DNA from: Terrisporobacter glycolicus ATCC 14880 = DSM 1288 | GTDB taxonomy: Bacteria; Bacillota; Clostridia; Peptostreptococcales; Peptostreptococcaceae | DNA length: 64,000 bases | Assembly (NCBI RefSeq): GCF_036812735.1 | Contig: NZ_CP117523.1 | Span: 2,728,001 to 2,792,000, forward strand | Direction of reading: 5' to 3' | Shown here: positions 17,758 to 27,021 of the stretch, one piece after another | Position numbering within the stretch: position 1 is the first letter of the stretch | Layout: every line of letters begins with the position of its first letter | Notes under the pieces: model-generated | Seen by the model: the letters and a program-made list of their open reading frames with translations, nothing else | Database searches by the model: none | Told to the model about the DNA's origin: nothing | Program-made: the position numbers and the translations under genes

Positions 17758-17792
17758 AAAAATCATGTTTGCATATGCAAACATGATTTTTT
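17758..17792. terminator. Bidirectional terminator after the glycosyltransferase gene
   Basis: A perfect palindrome (AAAATCATGTTTGC and its complement) is flanked by A and T runs. It serves the glycosyltransferase gene and the converging membrane-protein gene at 17810. Confidence 0.9.
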
Positions 17793-17809
17793 AATTCTTT
17801 TATAAATAA

Positions 17810-18484
17810 CTATTTAAAGGAGTTAAAATTAATTACCTTTCCCTTTGTATTATCTTCATTACTTATTCCCTTATTATTTTTATCAATATTCAACTTTTTA
17901 GATTCTCCAACAACTTTTATAATTTTATAAATAATAAGTCCCGTAAATATTACTCCTGCACAATTTGTTATAAAGTTTAAATATGAATTGCTTCCTCCCC
18001 TATAAATCAAGATATTGATAATTCTTAAAAGAGATACTAATATTAAGTTTGTTTCTATCATTGAACATATTTTATTGACTTCACCTAACATTGACTTTTT
18101 CTTTAATAACCTAATCATTGCCAAACTATTTTTATTTAAAGATTTTAATATATCTTTTAGCACTATTATACTAATATCTTTATTAAATACCTTTAATCCT
18201 GGAATTATTAAAGCTAGAGATAAAAAGATACATGTATTATAAAAATATACATCATCTGGATCTGGATTTTTACTAGATAAAAAATAAGCAATTGTTATAA
18301 AAAATATAGTTAAGCCAGTAAAATTCACTCTGATTTCTTTAATTCTAGTGTAAACTGAATAAACTATTGCAATAGCGCACGAAACTTGAAAGGCAATTTC
18401 TATGTTCCTTATAAGAGTAGCATTAAAAAGTAAAACAGGAACTACAACATATACTAATATATCTTTTAACAACCTAGACTTCAT
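17810..18484 (-). CDS. Uncharacterised integral membrane protein (224 residues)
   Basis: I do not recognise a family. Hydrophobic segments at about residues 8-25, 30-45, 53-69, 84-100, 140-160 and 165-187 suggest six membrane spans. A charged cytoplasmic linker (about 102-137) and a Lys/Asn-rich hydrophilic tail of 35 residues are also visible. The start ATG has GGGGGAG about 6 bases upstream. It is a single gene with a bidirectional terminator behind it. Neighbours (glycosyltransferase, M23 peptidase) are envelope genes, so an envelope role is possible. Confidence 0.7.
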   Translation of the reverse strand: MKSRLLKDILVYVVVPVLLFNATLIRNIEIAFQVSCAIAIVYSVYTRIKEIRVNFTGLTIFFITIAYFLSSKNPDPDDVYFYNTCIFLSLALIIPGLKVFNKDISIIVLKDILKSLNKNSLAMIRLLKKKSMLGEVNKICSMIETNLILVSLLRIINILIYRGGSNSYLNFITNCAGVIFTGLIIYKIIKVVGESKKLNIDKNNKGISNEDNTKGKVINFNSFK

Positions 18485-18651
18485 ACAACTCCTCCCCCAT
18501 TCCTTCAGTAAGCCATTATTTTTATTTTTATACTAAATTATATTAATATTACTTTCTATACATTAATAATTAAATCCTTTTTATTACACCATAAAATTTT
18601 CATTTTATACTAAATATTCTAAATTGTTTTAAAATTTCAATAATTATAAAT

Positions 18652-18686
18652 AAAAAAAGCAAAGACTTAATCTTTGCTTTTTTTAT
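18652..18686 (-). terminator. Terminator after the M23 peptidase gene
   Basis: The stem AGCAAAGA/TCTTTGCT is flanked by A and T runs; its right arm overlaps the end of the gene. Confidence 0.85.
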
Positions 18687-19474
18687 TTATAATTATTACC
18701 TATTCCATATAGTGGATTTATTCTCTTGTCATTAATTCTAACCTCAAAGTGAACATGATTTCCCGTTGAATTTCCTGTTGATCCTACCTTAGCAATAGCT
18801 TCTCCTCTTTTAACGATTTGCCCTTCTTTCACTGCTATACTATCATTGTGTGCATATAATGTTTTTTTATTGTCAAAATGTTCTATTTCTACTACATATC
18901 CATATCCATTTTTATAACCTGCAAAATTTACAATACCATCATCACTTGCAAGCACAGAAGTATTTTTGGGCGCAGGAATATCGATCCCATTGTGAAAATT
19001 TATTTTTTTTGTTATTGGATGTATTCTATATCCATATCCAGAACTAATATATCTGTAATTTTCTAAGGGCCATTCTCCTTTTATGTAAATAGCATTGCTA
19101 TTTTTCAAAGTTTCTTCTTTTTCTTTTTTAATTTCTTTTATTAATAAACTTTCACTTTTTTCACAATTCATTAATTGTCTCTCGAAAAACATTTTTAAAA
19201 ATTTAATTTGACTATATTTTAAAATATCTATATTAATTTTTCTTTCCAACAAACTACCTTCCATATCATTACTTAAAATTATATTTTGATTTTCATTTTT
19301 TAATATACAGTCTAAATCTTTTATTTTATTATTTAAATCCTCTTCTTGTTTTGTTATTGATATTAACATATCCATGTTATTGCTTTGACCATAGGAAATA
19401 TCACCTTGAAAGCTATATATTAAACTTACAAATAAAAGGGTATTAGCAATCAATACCTTTAAATATTTATTCAT
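18683..19474 (-). CDS. Exported M23-family (LytM/peptidoglycan) endopeptidase
   Basis: The 263-residue protein has a signal peptide (about residues 1-29, ending near SYG-QS), a coiled-coil-like helical stretch (30-125) and a C-terminal M23 domain. Zinc ligands are visible as His161 and Asp165 in HNGID and as His242 in HVHFEV; His209 (YAHN) and His240 fit the catalytic histidines. All key residues are present, so it should be an active Gly-Gly or D-Ala-type cross-bridge hydrolase acting outside the membrane. I chose the ATG at 19474, 7 bases after AAGGAGG; a longer frame from 19549 would bury the signal peptide. The helical N-region recalls EnvC/NlpD-type activators. Confidence 0.9.
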   Translation of the reverse strand: MNKYLKVLIANTLLFVSLIYSFQGDISYGQSNNMDMLISITKQEEDLNNKIKDLDCILKNENQNIILSNDMEGSLLERKINIDILKYSQIKFLKMFFERQLMNCEKSESLLIKEIKKEKEETLKNSNAIYIKGEWPLENYRYISSGYGYRIHPITKKINFHNGIDIPAPKNTSVLASDDGIVNFAGYKNGYGYVVEIEHFDNKKTLYAHNDSIAVKEGQIVKRGEAIAKVGSTGNSTGNHVHFEVRINDKRINPLYGIGNNYK

Positions 19475-19591
19475 TTTATTCCTCCTTTTCCTATAAACAT
19501 TATTATTAACCAAGTTTAATTTTTTTATAATTCTATTTATAATTTTCATTTAACCTAAATAAAATGTATTAAGGGCAAAGGGGGAATTTTT

Positions 19592-19960
19592 ATGGATATA
19601 AATTTTAAGAATTATTTATTTCTAAGTATTTTTGTATTTTCATTTTTATATTGTTTACTTTACATACTTAGGGACTGTTACTTCGCAACACAAAATTTCC
19701 AAATGAAAAAATATATAAATAAAGTATTGCCTTTTTTTACAAAGTACAATGAATTATTTCTTGTACTCACATTTATACTTTTAATTGTCAATCTTTATGG
19801 TGCATATATTACAAAATTATTATTCTATCTAATTGTAATGACTATTATTGTAAGTCTCATATTTATTTATATACCAATAAAAAAACTTATATCTACTAAA
19901 TATTTAAGATTTTTATCTTATATTTTATTTATAGGTGTATTATTAATACCTCTAGTATAA
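19592..19960 (+). CDS. Small integral membrane protein (122 residues)
   Basis: I do not recognise a family. Four hydrophobic spans are visible (about residues 8-27, 52-70, 73-94 and 103-121) with short Lys-rich loops between them. The ATG has AAAGGGGG 8 bases upstream and the gene ends at a terminator, so it is likely real. It is divergent from the M23 peptidase gene, with a 117-base gap that must hold both promoters. Confidence 0.65.
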   Translation: MDINFKNYLFLSIFVFSFLYCLLYILRDCYFATQNFQMKKYINKVLPFFTKYNELFLVLTFILLIVNLYGAYITKLLFYLIVMTIIVSLIFIYIPIKKLISTKYLRFLSYILFIGVLLIPLV

Positions 19961-19973
19961 TTTTATAATAACT

Positions 19974-20010
19974 AAAAAATACTGTGGACCTTTAATCCAC
20001 AGTATTTTTT
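19974..20010. terminator. Bidirectional terminator between the membrane-protein gene and glnA
   Basis: The stem ATACTGTGGA/TCCACAGTAT is flanked by A-rich and T-rich runs, between converging genes. Confidence 0.9.
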
Positions 20011-20028
20011 GTAATAAGAGAACATATA

Positions 20029-21936
20029 TTAAAATATATTTTTGGCATAATCTACATATAAAGATTGAAGCATTTTCATATCATCGCTAAGCTCTTTTTG
20101 AAGGTTTGACACAGTCTCATAATCTTTATTTTCTATAGCTTCTATAATATTTGTAAATAAACATTTACTTGTTAATGTATCTTTCATTACTTTTGTTTTT
20201 AACTCTGTAATTGCATTCCAATTTACTTCATCTAAAGCATCCATATTCTCTTTTGTATGTAATTTTACATAACTTCTTAATCTATCCATATGATCATGAA
20301 TAATTCTAAATCTTAACTCTTTTTTCCATTTATCAATGGCACCTGTTCTAAATGAGTTAATTATACTGTCACTAAAAACATTTCCATTTTTTAATGATTT
20401 AAGTTTTTCTTCATACTTTTTAAAGTTTTGCATATTTTCATATACTGTTGCAGGTGGTTCACCAAATCTTATTCTTCTTTCTTCTTCATTGTAGTGTTCG
20501 AACACATCATTTTCATCTCTATACATTCTATTTTTATCTAAATAGAAGCTTTCTTCTCCTAGGTTTTTAGATATTTCTTTTTCTAATTCTTTAGTTGTTA
20601 GCTTGCTTTTTGCAGTAGCTATAATTCCGTCTAATATAGTTTGATAGCAACCTGCTATAACTAAATAAGCATTAGAAAGAGGATTTGGTGATCTAAGTTC
20701 AAATCTTAAAGTTTTAGGATTTTTAGCATCTCTTACAAGTCCAACAAGTACTGATCTATTTCTTGATGGTATTTCATAGGTATGACCAAGAGATGTTACT
20801 ATACAAACAGGTGCTTCAAAGCCTGGTACTAATCTTTCAAATCCGTCATTTGTACAAGTTACTATTGGGTTTAAAACTTCATAGTTGTGAAGTAATCCCA
20901 TTAAAGCTCCATATCCTATTTCATTTAAATAGTCTTCTTTCATATCTTTTGGAGCAAATAAGTTTTGAATTTTTCCATTTTTTAATTTTACACTTGCACC
21001 TATATGAGCATGACCTCCACTACCTGCTACACCATATATAGGTTTAGCCTTAAAGGTTACTTCTAGACCGTTCATTGTAAATATATCTTCTATTACTTCT
21101 CTTACTATTAATTGATTATCAGCCGCTCTAAGTGGTGAATCAAACTTCCAAGACACTTCTAATTGTTCCATAGCATGATTTGTTTTACCTTCTATACTTA
21201 TAGAGCTTTGTATTCCTCCAACTTCCTTATGAGCCATTTCTGGACTTATTCCTAAGTTTTGTAATTTAATTAATGATTTTTCTAGGCACGTTCTTATTAT
21301 TCCATGAGTTCTTTTCCAATATTGCTCTTTTAAGCTTTGAGATACTGCTAATTTTTCTAAATCGGCCTTATCTTCTGGAGTGTTTACCCAAAATTCTAAT
21401 TCCGTAGCTGCTGTCAAAAGTATATCTTCTATATCATCTACACTGTCTATTCCTATGTTATTTATTAAATGAGGATATTCCTTAAATAATTCAATCAAAG
21501 ATTTTTTAAAATGTCTTTCAGCTTTTTGTAATATACCTCTCGAGCAAACTTTTTTATTATCATGAATTAAAAATGCTGGAATTTTCAGTGTTCCTATTGG
21601 CAAATTAGTATTTTCATCTATATGTTCTAAATTATAGTCAACATACCATTTTGAATTAATATCTGGCATTAAATCTACCTTTGCATTATTTAGAGTTGCT
21701 ATATCATATAATTCAACAGAAGATCCATCTGTTTGTATTGCTGACTTTAAAAATCCTTCCACATCTTCTAAGAAAAACTCTATAGGAATTTTTTCATCTG
21801 TTGCGTTTCCTCCTAAATCTACTCCCACTAAAGATACAAATCTTATATTTTTATGTCTTGACATTAAATCTTTAAATTCTTCGTCATTATAATTATTTTT
21901 ATTAACATAGTATAGCATGTCATTAAAGTTTTTCAT
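20029..21936 (-). CDS. glnA: Glutamine synthetase, long clostridial form
   Basis: The enzyme joins ammonia to glutamate using ATP. At 635 residues it is longer than the usual 440-470 of GSI. The catalytic core is clear: the beta-grasp region near TDGSSVELYD, the metal-binding TELEFWV segment (about 155-161), GSGGHAHIG (ammonia/glutamate site), NRSVLVGLVRD, and FELRSPNPLSNAYL. The added length is mostly a C-terminal helical domain from about residue 485 to the end. Such 630-residue forms are known from Clostridia and Peptostreptococcaceae. GGAGG lies about 9 bases before the ATG. It is monocistronic, with no glnR next to it. Enzymatic class is firm; the role of the extension is unknown. Confidence 0.9.
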   Translation of the reverse strand: MKNFNDMLYYVNKNNYNDEEFKDLMSRHKNIRFVSLVGVDLGGNATDEKIPIEFFLEDVEGFLKSAIQTDGSSVELYDIATLNNAKVDLMPDINSKWYVDYNLEHIDENTNLPIGTLKIPAFLIHDNKKVCSRGILQKAERHFKKSLIELFKEYPHLINNIGIDSVDDIEDILLTAATELEFWVNTPEDKADLEKLAVSQSLKEQYWKRTHGIIRTCLEKSLIKLQNLGISPEMAHKEVGGIQSSISIEGKTNHAMEQLEVSWKFDSPLRAADNQLIVREVIEDIFTMNGLEVTFKAKPIYGVAGSGGHAHIGASVKLKNGKIQNLFAPKDMKEDYLNEIGYGALMGLLHNYEVLNPIVTCTNDGFERLVPGFEAPVCIVTSLGHTYEIPSRNRSVLVGLVRDAKNPKTLRFELRSPNPLSNAYLVIAGCYQTILDGIIATAKSKLTTKELEKEISKNLGEESFYLDKNRMYRDENDVFEHYNEEERRIRFGEPPATVYENMQNFKKYEEKLKSLKNGNVFSDSIINSFRTGAIDKWKKELRFRIIHDHMDRLRSYVKLHTKENMDALDEVNWNAITELKTKVMKDTLTSKCLFTNIIEAIENKDYETVSNLQKELSDDMKMLQSLYVDYAKNIF

Positions 21937-22100
21937 TTTTTATTCCCTCCAAATTTAGGTCAAATATATTCCGTATCATTTTTTATTTCTCCACCGAAAT
22001 AATTCGTAATTTCATTTATTTTATTATAAACAATTTAATAATTCTTCGCAATATATTTTTTATTCATATTCAACATATAATTAATAATAATATAAATAAT

Positions 22101-22121
22101 ATAAAAAGTTTAACTTTTTAT
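22101..22121. promoter_or_regulatory. Perfect palindrome between glnA and the exonuclease gene
   Basis: ATAAAAAGTT-T-AACTTTTTAT is a 21-base perfect dyad in the 284-base divergent intergenic region. It could be an operator; it is not the GlnR pattern. Confidence 0.3.
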
Positions 22122-22220
22122 TAATAATAGGTTATACTTAAAAATAGATATTATAGTTTATTTTAATTTTACATTCTTTAATTATAGTATTACACAATTA
22201 TTATTTAGGAGAAAGATTTT

Positions 22221-22985
22221 ATGGAATATATAGTTTTTGATTTAGAGTTTAATCAAGGATTTGATAGAAAGCTAAATAAGACAGTTTCTAATGAAAAATG
22301 CCCTTTTGAAATTATTCAAATAGGCGCTGTCAAGTTGGACTCTAACTTAGAAATAATTGATACTTTTAACACTTTTGTTAAACCTCACATATATAAAGAA
22401 ATTCACCCCTTCATAAAGAAAATGACTAACATAACTAATGAAGATGTAAAAAATGCACCTTGTTTTTCTGAAGCTTTTAATATGTTTAAGTCTTTTATAA
22501 ATAAGGAAAACAATATACTTTGTGTTTGGGGAAATGGAGATTTAAAAGAATTATACAGAAATATCAATTATTATAAATTATCTATAGATAGTTTATCTAG
22601 CACTTATATCAATATCCAACATCATGCTTCTGTTTACTTTAAAAATCCAAGTGGAAAAAGCATTGGTCTTCAAAATGCTATTACACTGTTAGAATTGAAT
22701 GAAGATAAATCTTATCATAACGCTTTAAATGATGCTTATTATACTTCTTTAGTATTTCAAAATATTTTTAATGATGAAATAGAGACTAAAAAATATAATT
22801 TCGATAATGATGATAAAAAGAAACCTGTTACAAAGCGAAAAGTAAATTATGATAGCATTTTCGGCGAATTCAAAAAGATTCTAAATAGAGATTTAAACAA
22901 AGAAGAAAAAAAGATTATTCATCTAGCTTATAAAATGGGTAGAAGAAGTAAATCTTCTAAAGAAAAAAATAATCTGAAAGATTAA
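22221..22985 (+). CDS. DEDDh 3'-5' exonuclease (KapD/exonuclease-RNase T family)
   Basis: The 254-residue protein has an N-terminal exonuclease domain (residues 1-185) of the RNase T/DnaQ superfamily. The DEDDh residues are visible: Asp and Glu in VFDLEFNQ, Asp in WGNGDLKEL, and His and Asp in YHNALNDAYYT. It removes nucleotides from 3' ends of RNA or DNA, and it resembles the KapD group named for sporulation inhibition in Bacillus. A basic C-terminal tail (about 190-254) is extra. The ATG lies behind TTAGGAG. It is followed by a bidirectional terminator. Nucleic-acid substrate is not decided by the sequence. Confidence 0.85.
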   Translation: MEYIVFDLEFNQGFDRKLNKTVSNEKCPFEIIQIGAVKLDSNLEIIDTFNTFVKPHIYKEIHPFIKKMTNITNEDVKNAPCFSEAFNMFKSFINKENNILCVWGNGDLKELYRNINYYKLSIDSLSSTYINIQHHASVYFKNPSGKSIGLQNAITLLELNEDKSYHNALNDAYYTSLVFQNIFNDEIETKKYNFDNDDKKKPVTKRKVNYDSIFGEFKKILNRDLNKEEKKIIHLAYKMGRRSKSSKEKNNLKD

Positions 22986-23018
22986 AAAATCCTTCCTTTA
23001 ATATTTGGAAGGATTTTT
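22985..23018. terminator. Bidirectional terminator between the exonuclease gene and xth
   Basis: The stem AAAAATCCTTCC/GGAAGGATTTTT lies between converging genes. Confidence 0.9.
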
Positions 23019-23021
23019 ATA

Positions 23022-23774
23022 TTATTTAATTATAAGTTCCACTGGACAGTGATCTGATCCTAATACATCTGTATGTATTTTAGCACTTACTAATCTTTCT
23101 TTTAATTTTTCAGATGTACAAAAATAATCTATTCTCCATCCTGCATTCTTTTCTCTAGCCTTAAATCTATAAGACCACCATGAGTATACATTTGCTTCAT
23201 CTGGATAAAAATATCTAAATGTATCGATAAAACCTTTATTAAGTAGTTCTGTAAACTTATTTCTTTCTTCATCCGTAAATCCAGCATTTTTTCTATTAGT
23301 TTTTGGATTTTTTAAGTCAATTTCTTTATGCGCCACATTTAAATCACCACATACTATAACAGGCTTTGTTTCATCAAGTTTTTTCAAGTATGCTCTAAAA
23401 TCATCCTCCCATTTCATTCTGTAATCTAGTCTCTTCAATTCACTTTGAGAGTTTGGTGTATATACTGTTACCATATAAAAGTCTTCAAATTCTAGAGTTA
23501 TTACTCTTCCCTCTTGGTCATGTTCTTCAATATTTATTCCATAAGTCACACTTAATGGTTCCTTTTTTGTAAAAATAGCTGTTCCTGAGTATCCTTTTTT
23601 CTTTGCATAGTTCCAATATTGAAAATATCCTTCAAGCTGTAAGTCTATTTGATTCTCTTGTAACTTTGTTTCTTGTAAGCAAAATATATCTGCATCAACT
23701 TCATTAAAAAACTCCATAAAATTTTTACTCACACAAGCTCTTATTCCATTTACATTCCATGATATAAGTTTCAT
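23022..23774 (-). CDS. xth: Exodeoxyribonuclease III (AP endonuclease)
   Basis: This 250-residue enzyme of the exonuclease III/EEP family cuts DNA at abasic sites and degrades 3' ends in base-excision repair. The motifs are complete: SWNVNGIRA (Asn-metal), LQETKLQ (metal Glu), VCGDLNVAH (catalytic Asp and Asn), and the final GSDHCPV (Asp-His pair). The length matches the family. I chose the ATG at 23774, 6 bases after AAGGAG; the longer frame would overlap the preceding gene. It follows the GalT/HIT-like gene by 16 bases, so both are likely co-transcribed. Confidence 0.95.
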   Translation of the reverse strand: MKLISWNVNGIRACVSKNFMEFFNEVDADIFCLQETKLQENQIDLQLEGYFQYWNYAKKKGYSGTAIFTKKEPLSVTYGINIEEHDQEGRVITLEFEDFYMVTVYTPNSQSELKRLDYRMKWEDDFRAYLKKLDETKPVIVCGDLNVAHKEIDLKNPKTNRKNAGFTDEERNKFTELLNKGFIDTFRYFYPDEANVYSWWSYRFKAREKNAGWRIDYFCTSEKLKERLVSAKIHTDVLGSDHCPVELIIK

Positions 23775-23790
23775 ATTTTTCTCCTTTTTA

Positions 23791-24753
23791 TTAGTCAAAT
23801 TTTAATCTATTTGCTATATCCTCTGATTTAACTGATGATACATACATACCAGTACTCAATTCAAATCCTCCAAAATTAAATTTTCTTGGGACAATATGAA
23901 TATGTGCATTATACTTATCTTTGTAATCTTTTTCTATATTTACAGGGTGAGTATGAATATATAAATTAAATGGGCAGTTTCCATACTCTTCATATATTCT
24001 TTCAAATAATTTCTTTAATATAATAGATAATTCTTTTATATTTTCATCATTTAAGTCATAAAAATATGTGTTATGTTTAAATAGGATAACCGTATCCCCT
24101 GTAAATTTACAAATCTCAGGTACAAACACCAAAAAGTTTTCACTATCATGTATAACTCTTTTTTCATTTTCAATTTCTTGTATAATAAGATGATTATACA
24201 TATTTATACCCATTTTTTCATAAAATTCCTCACAAACTTTATATTCATTTTCTAAATCTGGAGGAATAAATGGTAGAGATAAAATTTGAGAATGAGAATG
24301 CATTAATGATGCTCCTGCTTCTCTTAGATAATTTTTAAATAAACATATATATTTAACATTTTCATCCTTTTTAAGTGAGTTAAACCTAACTTTATACATT
24401 AATAGCAAATTATAAAACTCTTCTTCTATCATATTATAAAAGTTTCCGTTATGTTTATATGTATCTATTATTACCTCATGCTCTCCTTTTATTTCATTTA
24501 GAGGGTTCTCATCTATAATAGGATATCTATTCTTAACTGATTTAATTATCCATTTATTATCTTTATTTATGACACAAGTTTCATCAGATATATTACCTTC
24601 ATTCCCTCTACAAAATGGACATGATTTGCTATACTCATTGTTTTCAATGCTTTTATTAGTCTTATTATTCATTTTGTCCAATGGTCTATTGATTCTTTCT
24701 CTTGCAATAATAACTTTACTATTATTTAATGTATCCATTCCAAGCTCTTTCAT
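23791..24753 (-). CDS. GalT/HIT-superfamily protein (DUF4931-like)
   Basis: The 320-residue protein belongs to the HIT/galactose-1-phosphate uridylyltransferase superfamily. A zinc-type CPFCRGNE motif lies near residue 46, NRYPII near 75, and the nucleotidyl-transfer His motif appears as [10 protein letters not shown] (about residue 153), close to the GalT HPHxQ signature. A second histidine pair, [10 protein letters not shown], lies near the end. The motif suggests nucleotide-sugar or dinucleotide transferase/hydrolase activity, but no Leloir genes are nearby. The start ATG at 24753 has GAGGAG 6 bases upstream; a longer start six codons earlier lies within that site. It forms an operon with xth. 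Confidence 0.75.
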   Translation of the reverse strand: MKELGMDTLNNSKVIIARERINRPLDKMNNKTNKSIENNEYSKSCPFCRGNEGNISDETCVINKDNKWIIKSVKNRYPIIDENPLNEIKGEHEVIIDTYKHNGNFYNMIEEEFYNLLLMYKVRFNSLKKDENVKYICLFKNYLREAGASLMHSHSQILSLPFIPPDLENEYKVCEEFYEKMGINMYNHLIIQEIENEKRVIHDSENFLVFVPEICKFTGDTVILFKHNTYFYDLNDENIKELSIILKKLFERIYEEYGNCPFNLYIHTHPVNIEKDYKDKYNAHIHIVPRKFNFGGFELSTGMYVSSVKSEDIANRLKFD

Positions 24754-25056
24754 TATAAACTCCTCTATCATATAGCCTTATTTATAAACTATTATTTTTA
24801 AACAGCATCTTACATAAATTATATTTTAACAAAGTTTCTTTGTAAATGTTTTATATTCTTACTTTAATTATTATTGTACTATTGAAATTTCACTATATGC
24901 AATTAAAAAGATTGTATAAAAAATAATTAAGATATTTATTAGATTTTTTGGAAATATATTTTTTTATAATACTGCAGTTTATTCGCCATTATGCTAATAT
25001 TAAGGTAGATTGAGATTAAATAATCAATTCATATGTTTATAAGGGGGAATATTCAA
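24754..25056. other. Intergenic stretch with no gene seen
   Basis: About 300 AT-rich bases lie between two divergent genes. I see no coding frame with a ribosome site and no structured RNA. It must hold both promoters; no single best -35/-10 pair stands out. Confidence 0.5.
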
Positions 25057-26277
25057 ATGAAATTTTCAAAAAGACTTAGTTCAATGCAACAATCACCTAT
25101 AAGAAAGTTAGCACCATTCGCTTCAGCTGCTAAGGCTGAGGGAGTTAATGTATACCACCTAAATATAGGCCAACCAGATATAATAACTCCAGAAGGGTTT
25201 TTTAACACAGTTAAAAATTTCGACAAAAAAGTTTTAGAATATGCAGGTTCTCAAGGAATGCCTGAATTAATTGAAGCTATAAGAAAATATTACACTACAT
25301 ACGACATGAATTTCGCAAGTGAAGATATTATAGTTACTAATGGTGGTAGTGAAGCTTTATTATTTGCTTTTATGGCTGCATGTGACCCAGGGGATAATAT
25401 ATTAGTTCCTGAACCATTCTATACAAACTACAATGGTTTTGCACAATGTTTAAATGTTGAGGTAAAATCTGTTACTACAGTTGCAGAAAACGGTTTCCAC
25501 TTACCTTCTAAAGAAGAAATAATAGCTAAAATAGACGATAAGACTTCCGCTATACTAGTTGTTAACCCAGGAAATCCAACTGGATGCGTATATACTAAAG
25601 AGGAAGTTCAAATGATAGCTGAAATAGCTAAAGAAAAAGATTTATGGATAATAGCTGATGAAGTGTATAGAGAGTTCGTATATGAAGGGCTTGAGTATAC
25701 AAGTTTTGGAAATATTAAAGAAGTCGAAGATAGAGTTATTATTATAGACAGTGTTTCTAAGAGATACAGTGCTTGTGGTGCTAGAATAGGTTCTATAGCT
25801 TGCAAAAACAAACAATTCATGGCTGAAGTAATGAAAGTTTGCCAAGGAAGACTTTGTGTTGCTACAATAGAACAATTAGGTGCTGCAGCTTTATATAATA
25901 CTCCAAAATCTTATTTCAAAGAAGTTAATGACGAGTATAGAAACAGAAGAGATACTTTATATAATGAATTAATGAAAGCCGAAGGCGTTATATGTGAAAA
26001 GCCTATGGGTGCATTTTATATAGTTGCTAAATTACCAGTTGAAAATGCTGAAGATTTTGTTGCTTGGACATTAAAAGAATTTAGAAGAGATAATGAAACT
26101 GTTATGTGTACTCCTGCTGAAGGTTTCTACTCTACTCCAGGTCTTGGTAAAAACGAAATTAGACTTGCTTATGTGTTAAAAGAAGAAGACTTAAGAAGAG
26201 CTGGTCAATTATTAAAAGAAGCTCTAGAAGAATATTCTCAATTAGAAAAAGAAAAATCTGCTTTAGCTAAAGCTTAA
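25057..26277 (+). CDS. Class I PLP-dependent aminotransferase (aspartate aminotransferase-like)
   Basis: The 406-residue fold-type I aminotransferase interconverts amino acids and 2-oxo acids. Visible are NIGQPDI (about 36-42), VTNGGSEALLFA (93-104), the NPGNPTG substrate loop (170-176), ADEVYREFVY with Asp201, and Schiff-base Lys235 in DSVSKRYSACGARIG. The last motif is that of the AspC/PatA-like clade. The ATG at 25057 lies 9 bases behind AAGGGGG; the frame opening at 25033 has no ribosome site. The gene is monocistronic and ends in a bidirectional terminator. GC-richer, better-optimised codons than its neighbours suggest strong expression. Substrate preference is not decided; aspartate is likely. 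Confidence 0.9.
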   Translation: MKFSKRLSSMQQSPIRKLAPFASAAKAEGVNVYHLNIGQPDIITPEGFFNTVKNFDKKVLEYAGSQGMPELIEAIRKYYTTYDMNFASEDIIVTNGGSEALLFAFMAACDPGDNILVPEPFYTNYNGFAQCLNVEVKSVTTVAENGFHLPSKEEIIAKIDDKTSAILVVNPGNPTGCVYTKEEVQMIAEIAKEKDLWIIADEVYREFVYEGLEYTSFGNIKEVEDRVIIIDSVSKRYSACGARIGSIACKNKQFMAEVMKVCQGRLCVATIEQLGAAALYNTPKSYFKEVNDEYRNRRDTLYNELMKAEGVICEKPMGAFYIVAKLPVENAEDFVAWTLKEFRRDNETVMCTPAEGFYSTPGLGKNEIRLAYVLKEEDLRRAGQLLKEALEEYSQLEKEKSALAKA

Positions 26278-26297
26278 TATATAATTTCTAAACATAA

Positions 26298-26334
26298 CTA
26301 AAAACCATCTTACAAAAGTAAGATGGTTTTTTTA
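26298..26334. terminator. Bidirectional terminator between the aminotransferase and marR genes
   Basis: The stem AAAACCATCTTAC/GTAAGATGGTTTT is followed by a T run; it lies between converging genes. Confidence 0.92.
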
Positions 26335-26787
26335 TTAATTTAATTCTTCTTTATTTAGTATGTACTGAAGAGTTTCTAGAGCCTCTTGATACCTTAATCT
26401 ATCACTTTCGTCTAGCTTAAATAGCTTTTGTTCTAGTTCATCACTTAATTTACTAGTAAAGTTTATAGCTAACTTTTCCCCTTCTTCTGTAATAACTATC
26501 ATGTATTTTCTTCTATCCGCTAAATCCTTTTCCCTATAAACATAGCCTTTTTTAGTTAGATCATCTATCATACTTGTTAGACTACCTTTTTCTATATTTA
26601 ATTTAGCACATAGCTCTGTCATACTTATACTACCATGATTTTTTATGAATACTAAAGCTCTTAATTGTGTTTTATTTACATTGTATAATGCCGAATATTT
26701 CTTTAGGTATTCTAAGTAAAGACTTGAGTAAATTTTAGGAAAGGTTTTTGATAAAAAACCAATTGTATTTGTTACTATACAGTTCAT
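26335..26787 (-). CDS. MarR-family transcriptional regulator
   Basis: The 150-residue winged-helix regulator shows the MarR layout: an N-terminal dimerisation helix, the helix-turn-helix SISMTELCAKLNIEKGSLTSMIDDLTKKGYV (about 53-84), and the wing with EKDLADRRKYMIVITEEG, containing the conserved Asp-x-Arg. The C-terminal helices complete the dimer. Its target is unknown; regulators of this type often control an adjacent gene or their own. The SD GAGGTGATT precedes the ATG. The gene converges on the class I aminotransferase gene. No clear dyad was seen upstream. Confidence 0.9.
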   Translation of the reverse strand: MNCIVTNTIGFLSKTFPKIYSSLYLEYLKKYSALYNVNKTQLRALVFIKNHGSISMTELCAKLNIEKGSLTSMIDDLTKKGYVYREKDLADRRKYMIVITEEGEKLAINFTSKLSDELEQKLFKLDESDRLRYQEALETLQYILNKEELN

Positions 26788-26990
26788 TTAATCACCTCAG
26801 ATGCTTAATTTATTGACTTTTTCCCACTTCTATAGTTTACAATAAAAATATTTGTAGTACAATACTTTTTATAAATATCCCTATTTTAATTTTCTAATAT
26901 TATTATAACTTACTATAATATTACTTTTTATGAAATTAATTCATTAAAACTTCTAAATACCTATTAAAACTTTAATTTTAACCAAAATAA

Positions 26991-27017
26991 AATAAAGAGC
27001 CAATATGGCTCTTTATT
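26991..27017 (-). terminator. Terminator after purB
   Basis: The stem AATAAAGAGCC/GGCTCTTTATT is followed by a T-rich tract on the minus strand. Confidence 0.82.
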
Positions 27018-27021
27018 ATAA

